From a bacterium (GTDB lineage Bacteria; Bacillota; Clostridia; Oscillospirales; Acutalibacteraceae), in the NCBI GenBank assembly GCA_020627425.1, contig JAHKXX010000345.1, positions 1 through 15,667 on the forward strand: a DNA stretch of 15,667 nucleotides, written 5' to 3'. Under the pieces are notes generated by a model. That model saw nothing but the letters and a program-made list of their open reading frames with translations. It ran no database searches and was not told where the DNA came from. The position numbers and the translations under genes are program-made. Shown in pieces: positions 7,839-15,180 of the stretch. Each line of letters opens with the position of its first letter. Position 1 is the stretch's first letter.

Positions 7839-9779
7839 TCAAGCTCTGTGTTTTCCTGCTATAACAGGGTTAAAGGGTCTGCCCTCGCCGACATAGAATC
7901 TGCTGAATATCTCGTAGTAGTCAAGACGCAGCACCTGGATAGCGACAAGCAGTGCCTCCAGCGCCATAACAAGCGCGTTGCCGAGTACGAGAACTATATA
8001 GAAGCCTACTCCGCCCATCATCTCTGCAAGGGTAAATACAACGGTCATCATACCTGCGTGTACGAGTATATAAGCTCCGACACGCAAAAACGACATGGTG
8101 TTTGTCAGATATCCGAGACACATCTCGAACAGCTCGAAGAAGCTCTGGACGAAATATTCTCCCCACTTTTCGGGTTGCCATTTCTTTTTGCCGGAGACAA
8201 GTCTGCCGAGAGGCTCGCGCATATAAATGAGCAGCAACGGAAGAATTATAAGGCATATCAGATATACAGGTGTCATAACTTCTATACCCATAAACATCTG
8301 CAAAACAAGTCCGACAACAAGCGACACATAGAATACAAAGCCCGAAACACCGTTTGGTCCGAAAAGGGCGCTCTCAAGATCTCTGCGCTTTATCGAGGAA
8401 ACGATATTTATAAGCATTATGATCGCAACCGTTATAAATCCAAGTGCTACCGAGCCGTAGATAATCATTGAAATCGTATCGGGATTCATTACATCCACAA
8501 GCTTTCCGTCTATACCCAGCAGCGCCTTGTAAACGGGGTTCATAGCTTCTTCAAAACCGAACACCGACCCGTATATCGAACCGAATATCATACCCGATAT
8601 TCCGCACGGGACAAGAATACGTCCTACTTCCATCTTCTTCAGCTTCCACATAAGGAAGCCCACTATCGCAACGACAAGTCCCTGTCCTACATCTCCGAAC
8701 ATTATTCCGAAAAACAGCGTATACGTCAATGCAACTACCGTCGTCGGGTCTATTTCGTTATAGCACGGCAAGCCGTACATTTTTACATAAAACTCATAAA
8801 GCCTGAAGAACGGCGGATTTTTCATAATTATCGGCGGAGAGTGCTTTATCTCGTCCTTGCCGTCGCTGAGCGAATAGTCTATGCTTTTTATACCGTCAAG
8901 CTGGGAAGTAAACAGATCCTCGCCGTCTGCGGGTATCCAGCCTACAAGTATAAAGCTATTGTTGTATTTATAGACATAGCGCTTTATCTCGTGATAGGAG
9001 TCAAGCTCCATCAGCTTGCTGTAATACATATTGCAGGTATCAAGCTCTTTGTCAAGAAATTTTTTCAGCTCTTCCCCGCTTTTCTTTATTTTAACGGCTA
9101 TCTCTTCCTTTTCGTCCTCAAGGGCTTTGATAATGTCCTCCGGGCTTCCTGCTATAGGCGGTATTTCCAGACTCTCGAAGTAGAGAGAGGAAAAAATGCG
9201 GTCTGTCTCGCTTTTTTTGTCGGGCGGCGAGAAGTAGGCGCCCCAATAGTGAGTATCGTCGTTTGAACACGGAAAAAACAGCACATAGGGATTTTCCGAG
9301 TAGTTATTAAGCTTTTCGTAGCTTTCCTTAGGCAGTCTGCCGAAGGTCGGATTTATAAACCTGCACTTATTAATCTCGGTAAAGTCGAGATTGCTCCCGG
9401 TAAAATGCTTTACCTGAGCTATAGTACGGTTTATTTCCTCCAGTCGTGACTTGTACTGAAGCTTTCCGTTTGAAAGCTTATCTATCTTGTCACAGAAGTC
9501 ACCGGAATATTTCAGCAGCTCGTCATCTGATTTGTTAAAGCCCTTGGGCTTTTTATAGGTCAGCTTGAATCCTGCCAGATCGCTTGCACTTTTCAGGTTT
9601 TGTATAGACACCGAATAAGGATTTTTTTCGGAAAGCGGAGAAAAGCCCTGCTTGTTGGAATAAAACGACATAGCGTCATCCGGATGAAACATTCGGGAGT
9701 CACCGCAGAGCTTCACGACCTTGTCAAGCTCTGACATCATTCCGATTATACTGATGACCTTCACCGGTTTTACGGCCAC
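7839..9779 (-). CDS. V/A-type ATP synthase subunit I (stator a-subunit)
   Basis: This is the membrane stator of the Vo sector, 646 aa, and provides the ion half-channels. Residues 1-320 are the cytoplasmic arm with coiled-coil segments (about 85-125 and 215-265). Residues about 345-615 hold seven or eight membrane helices. Motifs PTTVVALTYTLFFGIMFGDVGQG (345-367, with the F-G-x-M-x-G-D-x-G-x-G family signature), T-M-S-F-L-R-V-G-A (561-569, Arg566) and LVAIQVLRLDYYEIFSRFY (611-629, Arg618) match the a-subunit core; Arg566 and Arg618 correspond to the channel arginines. The start is GTG, supported by the very long SD at 9781-9792. It lies 14 nt after ntpC and 48 nt before ntpK. It is complete, with no truncation. 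Confidence 0.95.
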   Translation of the reverse strand: MAVKPVKVISIIGMMSELDKVVKLCGDSRMFHPDDAMSFYSNKQGFSPLSEKNPYSVSIQNLKSASDLAGFKLTYKKPKGFNKSDDELLKYSGDFCDKIDKLSNGKLQYKSRLEEINRTIAQVKHFTGSNLDFTEINKCRFINPTFGRLPKESYEKLNNYSENPYVLFFPCSNDDTHYWGAYFSPPDKKSETDRIFSSLYFESLEIPPIAGSPEDIIKALEDEKEEIAVKIKKSGEELKKFLDKELDTCNMYYSKLMELDSYHEIKRYVYKYNNSFILVGWIPADGEDLFTSQLDGIKSIDYSLSDGKDEIKHSPPIIMKNPPFFRLYEFYVKMYGLPCYNEIDPTTVVALTYTLFFGIMFGDVGQGLVVAIVGFLMWKLKKMEVGRILVPCGISGMIFGSIYGSVFGFEEAMNPVYKALLGIDGKLVDVMNPDTISMIIYGSVALGFITVAIIMLINIVSSIKRRDLESALFGPNGVSGFVFYVSLVVGLVLQMFMGIEVMTPVYLICLIILPLLLIYMREPLGRLVSGKKKWQPEKWGEYFVQSFFELFEMCLGYLTNTMSFLRVGAYILVHAGMMTVVFTLAEMMGGVGFYIVLVLGNALVMALEALLVAIQVLRLDYYEIFSRFYVGEGRPFNPVIAGKHRA

Positions 9780-9780
9780 A

Positions 9781-9792
9781 GGATCACCTCCT
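9781..9792 (-). promoter_or_regulatory. Extended Shine-Dalgarno site of ntpI
   Basis: On the minus strand this reads AGGAGGTGATCC, complementary over 12 bases to the usual 3' end of bacterial 16S rRNA (GGATCACCTCCT). It ends one base before the GTG start of ntpI, with GGAGG seven bases away from it. Most SD sites pair over 4-7 bases, so this one is exceptionally strong and decides the GTG start. Confidence 0.85.
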
Positions 9793-9793
9793 C

Positions 9794-10831
9794 TTATTTT
9801 ATTAAAAGCTTCTTCTTTTCCTCGGCGGAGAAGCCGTATCTTGTACCCTCGATAATATCTATTATATTTTTGATCTCTATCTCCTTCAGGTAAACATAAG
9901 AGATCATAACTATCGTCGGGTTCGGCGACAGCCGCAGATGGTGCTTACAGTAATGGAATATAAGCACATCGGTTATCTGACCTCTGTCGCTGTATTGCAG
10001 CTTTTGTATTATTCTGCCGAGATAGGTAGTACTCAAACGATCATAGATATCGTTCTCACCGTCGGCAGAGCAAAGCTCCTCCAGAAGCTTACTGCCAAGC
10101 TTGCTATAGGGTATCAGCAGAGGCTTTATCTGCTCATAATTAAAGGAATAATACTTTTTCAGCCTGATTATTCTTGCTATGTTACGAATGTCAAGAACGG
10201 AGTAAAGCAGATCCTTCAGATCTCCCGATGCACTGTCACCGTGCGCCCTGTCAATTGAGTCGATAACGGTTTTGTAGTTGATATTATGAAGCTCTGCTTC
10301 GATCCGTGCAATATCTGCCCGTTCTCCTGCCTTTGGCTCAAGGCTTTTCAGCACGGGCTGGTATTTGGTATTTTTGAGCACCTCTAAAATATCGTCATAG
10401 CTTCTGACCTTTGTCAGTGCAGCGAGGCTCAGCTTTGTGAATCTGTCAAGCGACAGCGGCACCGAATATACCAGTTCCTCGGGCTTTCCGATATTCAGCA
10501 GTGTAAGACAGCGTATTATTTGCTCTATCTCCATTCTCGAAATAATAAACTCACTGAAATCCACAGCGTTTTGTGTTGCATATCGTGACAGAGAAAAAAC
10601 ATCAAAATACAGATCCTGCTTTAGTACAGGCTCCAGTTGTCCGCGGTGTATATCGTTTTCATTAAGACCTGTAAGGGCGTGTGCATAGCTTGTACGCGAT
10701 TTCAGATATGCTGCCACCTCAGGGACCGACTTGCAGTCGATCAGCTGTCCGTAGTCATTGTCAGTCAGACGCCTTCCGTACATAGCACGGGCTTTGGCAA
10801 GAATTGCATTGGATGCCTTTGATGCCGACAT
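9794..10831 (-). CDS. V/A-type ATP synthase subunit C
   Basis: This is the AC39-family subunit linking the central shaft to the membrane ring, 345 aa, close to the family norm. The N-terminus (AILAKARAMYGRRLTDNDYGQLIDCKSVPEVAAYLKSRTSYAHAL) fits the conserved first repeat of C chains, where A-(R)-(I/A)-R-x-(M/L)-x-(G)-x-L is usual. The body is all-helical without membrane segments. The C-terminal region carries the segment PNPTIVMISYVYLKEIEIKNIIDIIEG (302-328), which matches the conserved terminal block (..P.....Y...KE.E..NI..I..G). SD AGGGGTG lies five bases before the ATG. Here the gene stands second in the operon, between G/H and I, instead of between E and F as in Enterococcus and Thermus. 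Confidence 0.95.
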   Translation of the reverse strand: MSASKASNAILAKARAMYGRRLTDNDYGQLIDCKSVPEVAAYLKSRTSYAHALTGLNENDIHRGQLEPVLKQDLYFDVFSLSRYATQNAVDFSEFIISRMEIEQIIRCLTLLNIGKPEELVYSVPLSLDRFTKLSLAALTKVRSYDDILEVLKNTKYQPVLKSLEPKAGERADIARIEAELHNINYKTVIDSIDRAHGDSASGDLKDLLYSVLDIRNIARIIRLKKYYSFNYEQIKPLLIPYSKLGSKLLEELCSADGENDIYDRLSTTYLGRIIQKLQYSDRGQITDVLIFHYCKHHLRLSPNPTIVMISYVYLKEIEIKNIIDIIEGTRYGFSAEEKKKLLIK

Positions 10832-10855
10832 AAAAACACCCCTTTTGTTAAAAAT

Positions 10856-11167
10856 TTACTGACCGACAACACGGGCAACTATTTCGTCGACCCATTTGTC
10901 ACAATTTTCGGAGTACACCTTGTCAAGGTCTGCTAAAATGGCGTTGTTTTTTTCTTCAATAAGCCTTAGCTTCTCGTCGGACCTTTTGCGTGCGGTCTGC
11001 TCGTTTATTTCAACACGCTTTTTTGCCCGTTCCAAAAAATCCGTCTTTATTTTTTCCCTTGCAAGGATTATCCGGTTTTCATAGTCGATCTTGCTTTTTT
11101 GCGCTTCGTCCGTAATGTCCCGCGCCTTTTTGTCCATATCGACTATTTTGGAGATCATATCCTCCAC
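10856..11167 (-). CDS. V/A-type ATP synthase subunit G/H (peripheral stalk)
   Basis: This small subunit pairs with E in the peripheral stalk, 103 aa. It is almost entirely one charged helix (about residues 5-85) rich in Lys, Glu, Arg and Asp with heptad-like Ile/Leu spacing (RDITDEAQKSKIDYENRI..), ending in a short WVDEIVARVVGQ tail, typical of G/H chains. The GTG at 11165-11167 is chosen because AAGGAGGTG (11175-11183) stands seven bases upstream; the internal ATG at 11158 has only a GGAG three bases away. It is the first gene of the operon, as is its equivalent in Enterococcus (called ntpF there) and Thermus. Primary sequence is weakly conserved in this family, so the call leans on position, length and coiled coil. 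Confidence 0.88.
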   Translation of the reverse strand: MEDMISKIVDMDKKARDITDEAQKSKIDYENRIILAREKIKTDFLERAKKRVEINEQTARKRSDEKLRLIEEKNNAILADLDKVYSENCDKWVDEIVARVVGQ

Positions 11168-11199
11168 AAAATGACACCTCCTTCACAAAAAACGCAGGC

Positions 11200-11229
11200 A
11201 TAGGATAATTGGGAGTCAATTCTTCCTAT
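11200..11229 (-). promoter_or_regulatory. Hairpin in the V-ATPase operon leader
   Basis: ATAGGA (11200-11205) pairs with TCCTAT (11224-11229), and inside it AATTG (11207-11211) pairs with CAATT (11217-11221). The stem would begin about 11 nt after the predicted transcription start, so it could protect the 5' end or regulate the mRNA. A T6 run follows it only after several bases, so it is a poor terminator. Confidence 0.5.
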
Positions 11230-11246
11230 ACCTACCTTACACAGCT

Positions 11247-11275
11247 ATTGTAGCACAAACAAACAGGAAATTCAA
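11247..11275 (-). promoter_or_regulatory. Sigma-A promoter of the V-ATPase operon
   Basis: On the minus strand, TTGAAT (11270-11275) and TACAAT (11247-11252) are spaced by exactly 17 bp, with an extended -10 TGC before TACAAT. The start is predicted near 11240, leaving a leader of about 70 nt before the GTG of the G/H gene. No other good promoter is seen inside the tightly spaced operon. Confidence 0.75.
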
Positions 11276-11337
11276 TTAATCAAATGCAATAAAGTGTAAA
11301 AGAAATCAATTTTTTTCCGGATGAAGTATTAAAAGCT

Positions 11338-11432
11338 TTTCTTAGGCAGGCAAAGGGAGTTTCGCGCTCTGCGGAGCGCGACCAGAGACTCTGTCTCTGG
11401 TCTCTGCCGCCTTTGTAAAGGCGGGCGAAACT
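11338..11432. repeat. Three-hairpin structured element
   Basis: Three adjacent stems are visible: CGCGCTC/GAGCGCG (11363-11380), GACCAGAGA/TCTCTGGTC (11380-11402) and CCGCCTTT/AAAGGCGG (11407-11424). They are enclosed by GTTTCGC (11359-11365) and GCGAAAC (11425-11431), giving a cloverleaf-like multibranch shape. No ORF crosses it convincingly. It probably represents a dispersed palindromic repeat unit of this genome; a structured RNA is the alternative. Confidence 0.65.
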
Positions 11433-11455
11433 TTATATATTTACTTGAAACCAAA

Positions 11456-11578
11456 CTTGTACGCGTGCCAAAAAGGCAGCCGGCAATACCAAATATAGTG
11501 CGCGTTCAGGGTGCAGCGTCACGCTGCCACAAATTGCCCCCGGCGGCTCGCCGATTGACAGCATTGTAGTTATGCTGC
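11456..11578. repeat. GC-rich hairpin repeat cluster (copy 2 of the dispersed repeat)
   Basis: The segment starting TTGTACGCGTGCCAAAAA and ending GTGCAGCGTCACGCTGCC (about 11458-11528) parallels 124-286, including the identical hairpin GCAGCG-TCA-CGCTGC (11513-11527 here, 271-285 there). Further stems follow: CGGCG-GCT-CGCCG (11541-11553) and CAGCAT/ATGCTG (11559-11577). With the three-hairpin element it fills the gene-free stretch between the PHP gene and the ATPase promoter; I see no gene in it. Confidence 0.7.
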
Positions 11579-11587
11579 AAACAAAAG

Positions 11588-11625
11588 AAAAAGCGCAGCA
11601 GACATTATTATGCCGCTGTGCTTTT
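11588..11625 (-). terminator. Terminator of the PHP phosphatase gene
   Basis: On the minus strand, AAAAGCACAGCGG pairs with CTGCTGCGCTTTT with one mismatch and one G-T pair, followed by TTTTTCTTTTG. It begins about ten bases after the PHP gene stop, and should isolate that gene from the ATPase operon downstream. Confidence 0.75.
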
Positions 11626-11634
11626 GAAGACTTA

Positions 11635-12459
11635 TTATTTTATGGGTAAAAGCTGTGGCTCGCGTTTTTCGTAAACTGTAAAATAGGTAAAGCCGCACTC
11701 CTGCAAAAGCTCGAGACCTGTCTCTATACCGGAGCCTATATCCGCCCAGCGGTGGGCGTCCGACCCGAGGGTAACAAACTTTCCGCCAAGCTCTCTGTAG
11801 CGCCTCAGAATATGGCCGTTGGGAAGGGTCTTTCTGATCTTTTGTCTGAGTCCCGAGGTGTTTATCTCGAGAGCATGATGGTTTTTTATTACCGCAAGCA
11901 GCACGGCGTCTATCTTTTCACTGTAGTTTTTTATATGCGGATCTATACCGGCACCGTACACATATCTCAGCGGATAGGTAAGATGAGCAAGAGAGTCGAA
12001 GTCTCCCTCTTCGGCAAGCTCCAGAAGCTCATCAAAATACCTGTTAAGAAGCCCCGGAACATTTTCCTCGTTATACCGGAGAAAATAAAAATCCTCCTCG
12101 CCGCGAAGGTTATGCAGAGAGCCTAACACAAAGTCATACTCCGCAAGTGAAAGCGCGTCCTTTGCAGCCTCTTGGTCCTGTGTGGGCTGTCCAAGCTCTA
12201 TCCCCGTGTAAACACGCAGTCCGGAATCATTTGAATAATATGTAGCTCTTGCTCTTGACGTTTCCTTTATCGAGCTGCAAATACTGTCACGAAAGTTCTT
12301 TATATAATTATCATGACACTCGCAGTGGTCGGTGATCGTTATGGAATACAGTCCTAAATTGAACGCCTTTTCGCACATCATTATTACCGAGTCATTACCG
12401 TCAAAGGAATTGCGGCTGTGAGTGTGGCTGTCCGAAATAAATCTGCAAGTTGTTTTCAT
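11635..12459 (-). CDS. PHP-domain phosphatase, histidinol-phosphatase (HisJ) family
   Basis: Cytoplasmic metal-dependent phosphoesterase of 274 aa, the length usual for HisJ-type proteins. The PHP motifs are complete: D-S-H-T-H-S (10-15; His12, His14), T-I-T-D-H (41-45), G-I-E-L (86-89, metal-bridging Glu88), G-S-L-H (113-116), L-A-H-L-T-Y-P (157-163, His159) and G-S-D-A-H (232-236). Together they form the trinuclear metal site known in the family. Known HisJ members hydrolyse histidinol phosphate in histidine synthesis, but no other his gene is nearby, so the substrate here is an inference and another phosphate ester is possible. The ATG has AGAGGTG five to six bases upstream. It is monocistronic, with its own terminator, and divergent from the GH31 gene. 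Confidence 0.88.
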   Translation of the reverse strand: MKTTCRFISDSHTHSRNSFDGNDSVIMMCEKAFNLGLYSITITDHCECHDNYIKNFRDSICSSIKETSRARATYYSNDSGLRVYTGIELGQPTQDQEAAKDALSLAEYDFVLGSLHNLRGEEDFYFLRYNEENVPGLLNRYFDELLELAEEGDFDSLAHLTYPLRYVYGAGIDPHIKNYSEKIDAVLLAVIKNHHALEINTSGLRQKIRKTLPNGHILRRYRELGGKFVTLGSDAHRWADIGSGIETGLELLQECGFTYFTVYEKREPQLLPIK

Positions 12460-12487
12460 TAATACACCTCTTGTTCGCGATAAGACA

Positions 12488-12518
12488 AGTATATCACGGA
12501 TATGCTTTACCGGATCAA
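12488..12518 (-). promoter_or_regulatory. Weak candidate promoter of the PHP gene
   Basis: On the minus strand, TTGATC (12513-12518) and TATACT (12488-12493) are 19 bp apart, wider than ideal. The position, about 30 nt before the start codon, is suitable. No better pair was found in 12460-12600. Confidence 0.35.
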
Positions 12519-12681
12519 TTACAGTTCATCTGTTTTCCTAAGATAAATTTTATCACAGCCGAAAAAATAATTAAAGATTAATACTTATCTAAAATAGCCA
12601 ACATTTTACACGAGAATTTATAAAAGAGTAATATATTTTTAAATGTAATTTTTTTGCTGAAAACAAAAAAAGAGTTACTAT

Positions 12682-12696
12682 AGTATTGTAGATACT
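12682..12696. promoter_or_regulatory. Dyad AGTAT-N5-ATACT, possible operator
   Basis: A perfect 5-bp inverted repeat with a 5-nt centre lies about 80 bp upstream of the GH31 promoter core, between the divergent PHP and GH31 genes. It may be a regulator site, but the short arms make chance occurrence possible. Confidence 0.25.
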
Positions 12697-12760
12697 GAGT
12701 GAACAGAAAAAATTTAGTCGTTTTTTACAAGTTTTGTACTATTTCTTTGTCGGAAAAACT

Positions 12761-12790
12761 GTAGAAATCTACATATTACTGTGTTATAAT
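12761..12790 (+). promoter_or_regulatory. Extended -10 promoter of the GH31 gene with overlapping dyad
   Basis: TATAAT (12785-12790) is a perfect -10 preceded by TGT, an extended -10. The -35 is TAGAAA (12762-12767), with a 17-bp spacer. The dyad GTAGA-AA-TCTAC (12761-12772) overlaps the -35 and the start of the spacer, a typical repressor position. The transcript would start near 12797, about 50 nt before the TTG. Confidence 0.7.
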
Positions 12791-12846
12791 TATACAGTAA
12801 GTATAGATTATGTGCTGATAGTACAATTCGGAAAGAAGGAACTGTA

Positions 12847-14913
12847 TTGATAAAGAAATATATGTACGGATCTCCCGTAAATACCGGAGCCGTAATAGAA
12901 AATATCGAATTATCCGAGGATCCGATGCAGTATCTCAACGAGATAATAGACAAGGACGGTAATTATCTTTTTACCTATCTGATGAACGACGACGATATAG
13001 TATACGGACTGGGTGAAGCAAACCGCGGACTTAACAAGCGCGGCTATATTTATGAAAACAACTGTACAGATGTGCCTGATCAGACCGAGGATAAAAGATC
13101 CTTCTACGGAGCACACAATTTTATTGTTTTAAGCGGTATGATAAGCGTCGGTATTTTTGTAGACTGCGGCGCAAAGGTCACCTTTGATATAGGCTATACT
13201 GCATACAATATGCTGAAGATAATCCCCTCATCACCTGATTTTACGGTTTATATAATCGAGGGCAGAAGTGCCTACGATATAGTAAAGCAGTTCCGCGGTC
13301 TTATCGGCAGAAGCTATATTGCTCCGCGCTGGGCATTCGGCTATCAGCAGAGCCGCTGGAGCTACGAAAACGAGGATGAGGTCCGTCAGGTAGTAAAGAA
13401 CCATCGTGAAAACAATATTCCCCTTGATGCGGTATATCTGGATATTGACTATATGGAGGGCTATAAGGACTTTACCGTAAGTGAGGAAAGATTCCCGGAT
13501 TTTCCGCAGTTCGTTCAGGAAATGAGGGACGAGGGCATAAGACTTATCCCGATAATCGACGCCGGAGTCAAGATAGAGAACGGCTACGAATTATACGAGG
13601 AAGGCAGACAGTACCAGTTCTTCTGCAAAAAGACCGACGGCACCGACTTTGTGGCGTCTGTATGGCCGGGAAGAACGCACTTCCCCGATTTTCTTAATTC
13701 TAATGCGAGAATGTGGTTCGGCAGCAAGTATAAAAAGCTTACCGACGCAGGCATAGAGGGCTTCTGGAATGATATGAACGAGCCTGCTATGTTCAACACT
13801 CCCGAGGGTATCAATGAAGCAGTGGAAACGCAGAAAAGCTTTGATTTTTCAACAAACGACAGCGGAAAGTTCTTTGAGCTTGGCGGTATGGTAACGGGAC
13901 TTGCCAACCGCGAAAAGGACTACCAGAGCTTTTTCCACAATATGGACGGAAAAATAGTCCGTCACGATCAGGTACACAATCTGTACGGCTACAATATGAC
14001 AAGGGCAGCATCGGAGGCTTTTGATCATATATCTCCCGACAAGCGTATGCTCCTTTTTTCAAGGGCATCATACATAGGTATGCACCGCTACGGCGGTATC
14101 TGGACGGGAGACAATCAGTCATGGTGGTCGCACCTGCTTCTGAATATAAAGATGATGCCGTCGCTGAATATGTGCGGCTTCCTTTACAGCGGCGCGGACC
14201 TCGGCGGTTTTGGCTGCAACTGTACACGCGATCTGCTTCTGCGCTGGCTTGCATTCGGTATATTTACTCCCCTTATGAGAAACCACAGCGCAAAGGGTAC
14301 CCGCCGTCAGGAGTGCTACAATCTGGGAGAAACGGAAGAATTCAAAAATATACTTTCCATCCGCTACAGCCTTATCCCTTATCTTTACAGCGAGTATATG
14401 AAGGCTTGTCTGAATGACGATATGTTCTTCAAGCCCCTCAGCTTTGAGTATCCTGCTGATGATTTTGCAAGAAATATAGAGGATCAGCTGATGGTCGGCG
14501 AGTCGATAATGATAGCTCCCGTATATGAGCAGAACGCTCGCGGCAGATATGTATATCTTCCCGAGGATATGCTGCTTGTTATATTCAAGTCTTCGTCACA
14601 GCGCAGATTCCAGCAGCTTAAAAAGGGACTTCACTATATCCCTGCTGCACTCGATGAGGTGCCTCTGTTCATCAGAAAGAACAAAATGCTTCCGCTTTGC
14701 CGCACAAGCGAGTGTACGGACAAAATGGACACATCTATGTTCGAGATCATCGCATATACCTCTGAGAATATAGAATTCGAGATGTACGAGGACGACGGAG
14801 TTTCAAAGAACTACGACGATCCGAAAAATATGGTACACTTTGCCATAAGAGAGCTTGACGGTCAGCTTGGTGCTGTTTCCGACAAGACAATTGTCAAGCT
14901 GTCGCTGTTTTAA
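12847..14913 (+). CDS. Glycoside hydrolase family 31 alpha-glucosidase
   Basis: Retaining alpha-glycosidase of 688 aa, without a signal peptide, so cytoplasmic. The start is TTG: AAGGA (12836-12840) lies six bases before it, whereas the first ATG (12862) is 21 bases from any SD. The N-terminal beta-sandwich (about 1-155) is followed by the catalytic barrel starting at PRWAFGYQQSRWSY (160-173). VYLDIDYM (196-203) is the conserved substrate-binding strand. G-F-W-N-D-M-N-E-P (305-313) holds the nucleophile Asp309, and W-T-G-D-N-Q-S (419-425) holds the acid/base Asp422. F-S-R-A-S (404-408) and RNHSAKGTRRQE (478-489) are further GH31 motifs. C-terminal beta domains follow to 688. It probably releases glucose from imported malto- or isomalto-oligosaccharides; exact linkage cannot be told. 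It stands alone, with its own promoter and no transporter adjacent. Confidence 0.93.
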   Translation: MIKKYMYGSPVNTGAVIENIELSEDPMQYLNEIIDKDGNYLFTYLMNDDDIVYGLGEANRGLNKRGYIYENNCTDVPDQTEDKRSFYGAHNFIVLSGMISVGIFVDCGAKVTFDIGYTAYNMLKIIPSSPDFTVYIIEGRSAYDIVKQFRGLIGRSYIAPRWAFGYQQSRWSYENEDEVRQVVKNHRENNIPLDAVYLDIDYMEGYKDFTVSEERFPDFPQFVQEMRDEGIRLIPIIDAGVKIENGYELYEEGRQYQFFCKKTDGTDFVASVWPGRTHFPDFLNSNARMWFGSKYKKLTDAGIEGFWNDMNEPAMFNTPEGINEAVETQKSFDFSTNDSGKFFELGGMVTGLANREKDYQSFFHNMDGKIVRHDQVHNLYGYNMTRAASEAFDHISPDKRMLLFSRASYIGMHRYGGIWTGDNQSWWSHLLLNIKMMPSLNMCGFLYSGADLGGFGCNCTRDLLLRWLAFGIFTPLMRNHSAKGTRRQECYNLGETEEFKNILSIRYSLIPYLYSEYMKACLNDDMFFKPLSFEYPADDFARNIEDQLMVGESIMIAPVYEQNARGRYVYLPEDMLLVIFKSSSQRRFQQLKKGLHYIPAALDEVPLFIRKNKMLPLCRTSECTDKMDTSMFEIIAYTSENIEFEMYEDDGVSKNYDDPKNMVHFAIRELDGQLGAVSDKTIVKLSLF

Positions 14914-14926
14914 CACAGGATAGCCG

Positions 14927-14951
14927 CCGGCGTCTTTGCCGGATAAGATTT
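14927..14951 (+). terminator. Weak terminator after the GH31 gene
   Basis: CCGGC (14927-14931) and GCCGG (14938-14942) form a short stem with a 6-nt loop, followed by ATAAGATTTT. The stem is only 5 bp and the T run is short and late, so efficiency is doubtful. Confidence 0.4.
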
Positions 14952-14992
14952 TGTAAATAAGTTATTTTAAAATAATGTTTTGCTGCTTTTTG

Positions 14993-15049
14993 ACGCGCAC
15001 CCCTGTGGACAACTGTCTGCGGGGGTGCAAATCATTTACGGCGTTTTTT
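14993..15049 (+). promoter_or_regulatory. GC-rich hairpin in the gap after GH31, possible back-up terminator
   Basis: GCACCCC (14997-15003) pairs with GGGGTGC (15022-15028), and an inner GACA/TGTC pairing lies in the loop. ACGC at 14993-14996 can also pair with GCGT (15041-15044), which leads into T6 (15044-15049). With a 12-nt bulge it is an imperfect terminator; its role is unclear. Confidence 0.35.
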
Positions 15050-15103
15050 ACTGATACTTCCGGCTTGTCAAGAGTCCTCATAAACAAAAAAATTTTTAGA
15101 ATA

Positions 15104-15168
15104 TTGTCAAAATTTAATATTGACAACCAAATAATACAAATTGTTATTATTTGGTTACAAAATGTAAC
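15104..15168 (+). promoter_or_regulatory. Dyad-rich promoter/operator region
   Basis: TTGACA (15120-15125) is a perfect -35; TATTAT (15145-15150), preceded by TGT, is a possible extended -10 at 19 bp. Three dyads overlap it: TTGTCAA/TTGACAA (15104-15110, 15120-15126), AACCAAATAATA/TATTATTTGGTT (15125-15136, 15145-15156; a perfect 12-bp arm) and GTTACA-AAA-TGTAAC (15154-15168). This arrangement suggests a regulated promoter, although the next gene starts about 290 nt downstream. Confidence 0.45.
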
Positions 15169-15180
15169 AAAGATTTCATC

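Noticed and set aside
7839..8471. Open frames on both other strands inside ntpI
   Set aside because: They are shadows of the ntpI coding sequence, which has full family motifs.
2536..11167. F-type ATP synthase
   Set aside because: The A subunit insertion, degenerate B P-loop, I, C and K subunits, and D and F chains are all V/A-type; no delta, epsilon, gamma or F-type a subunit is seen.
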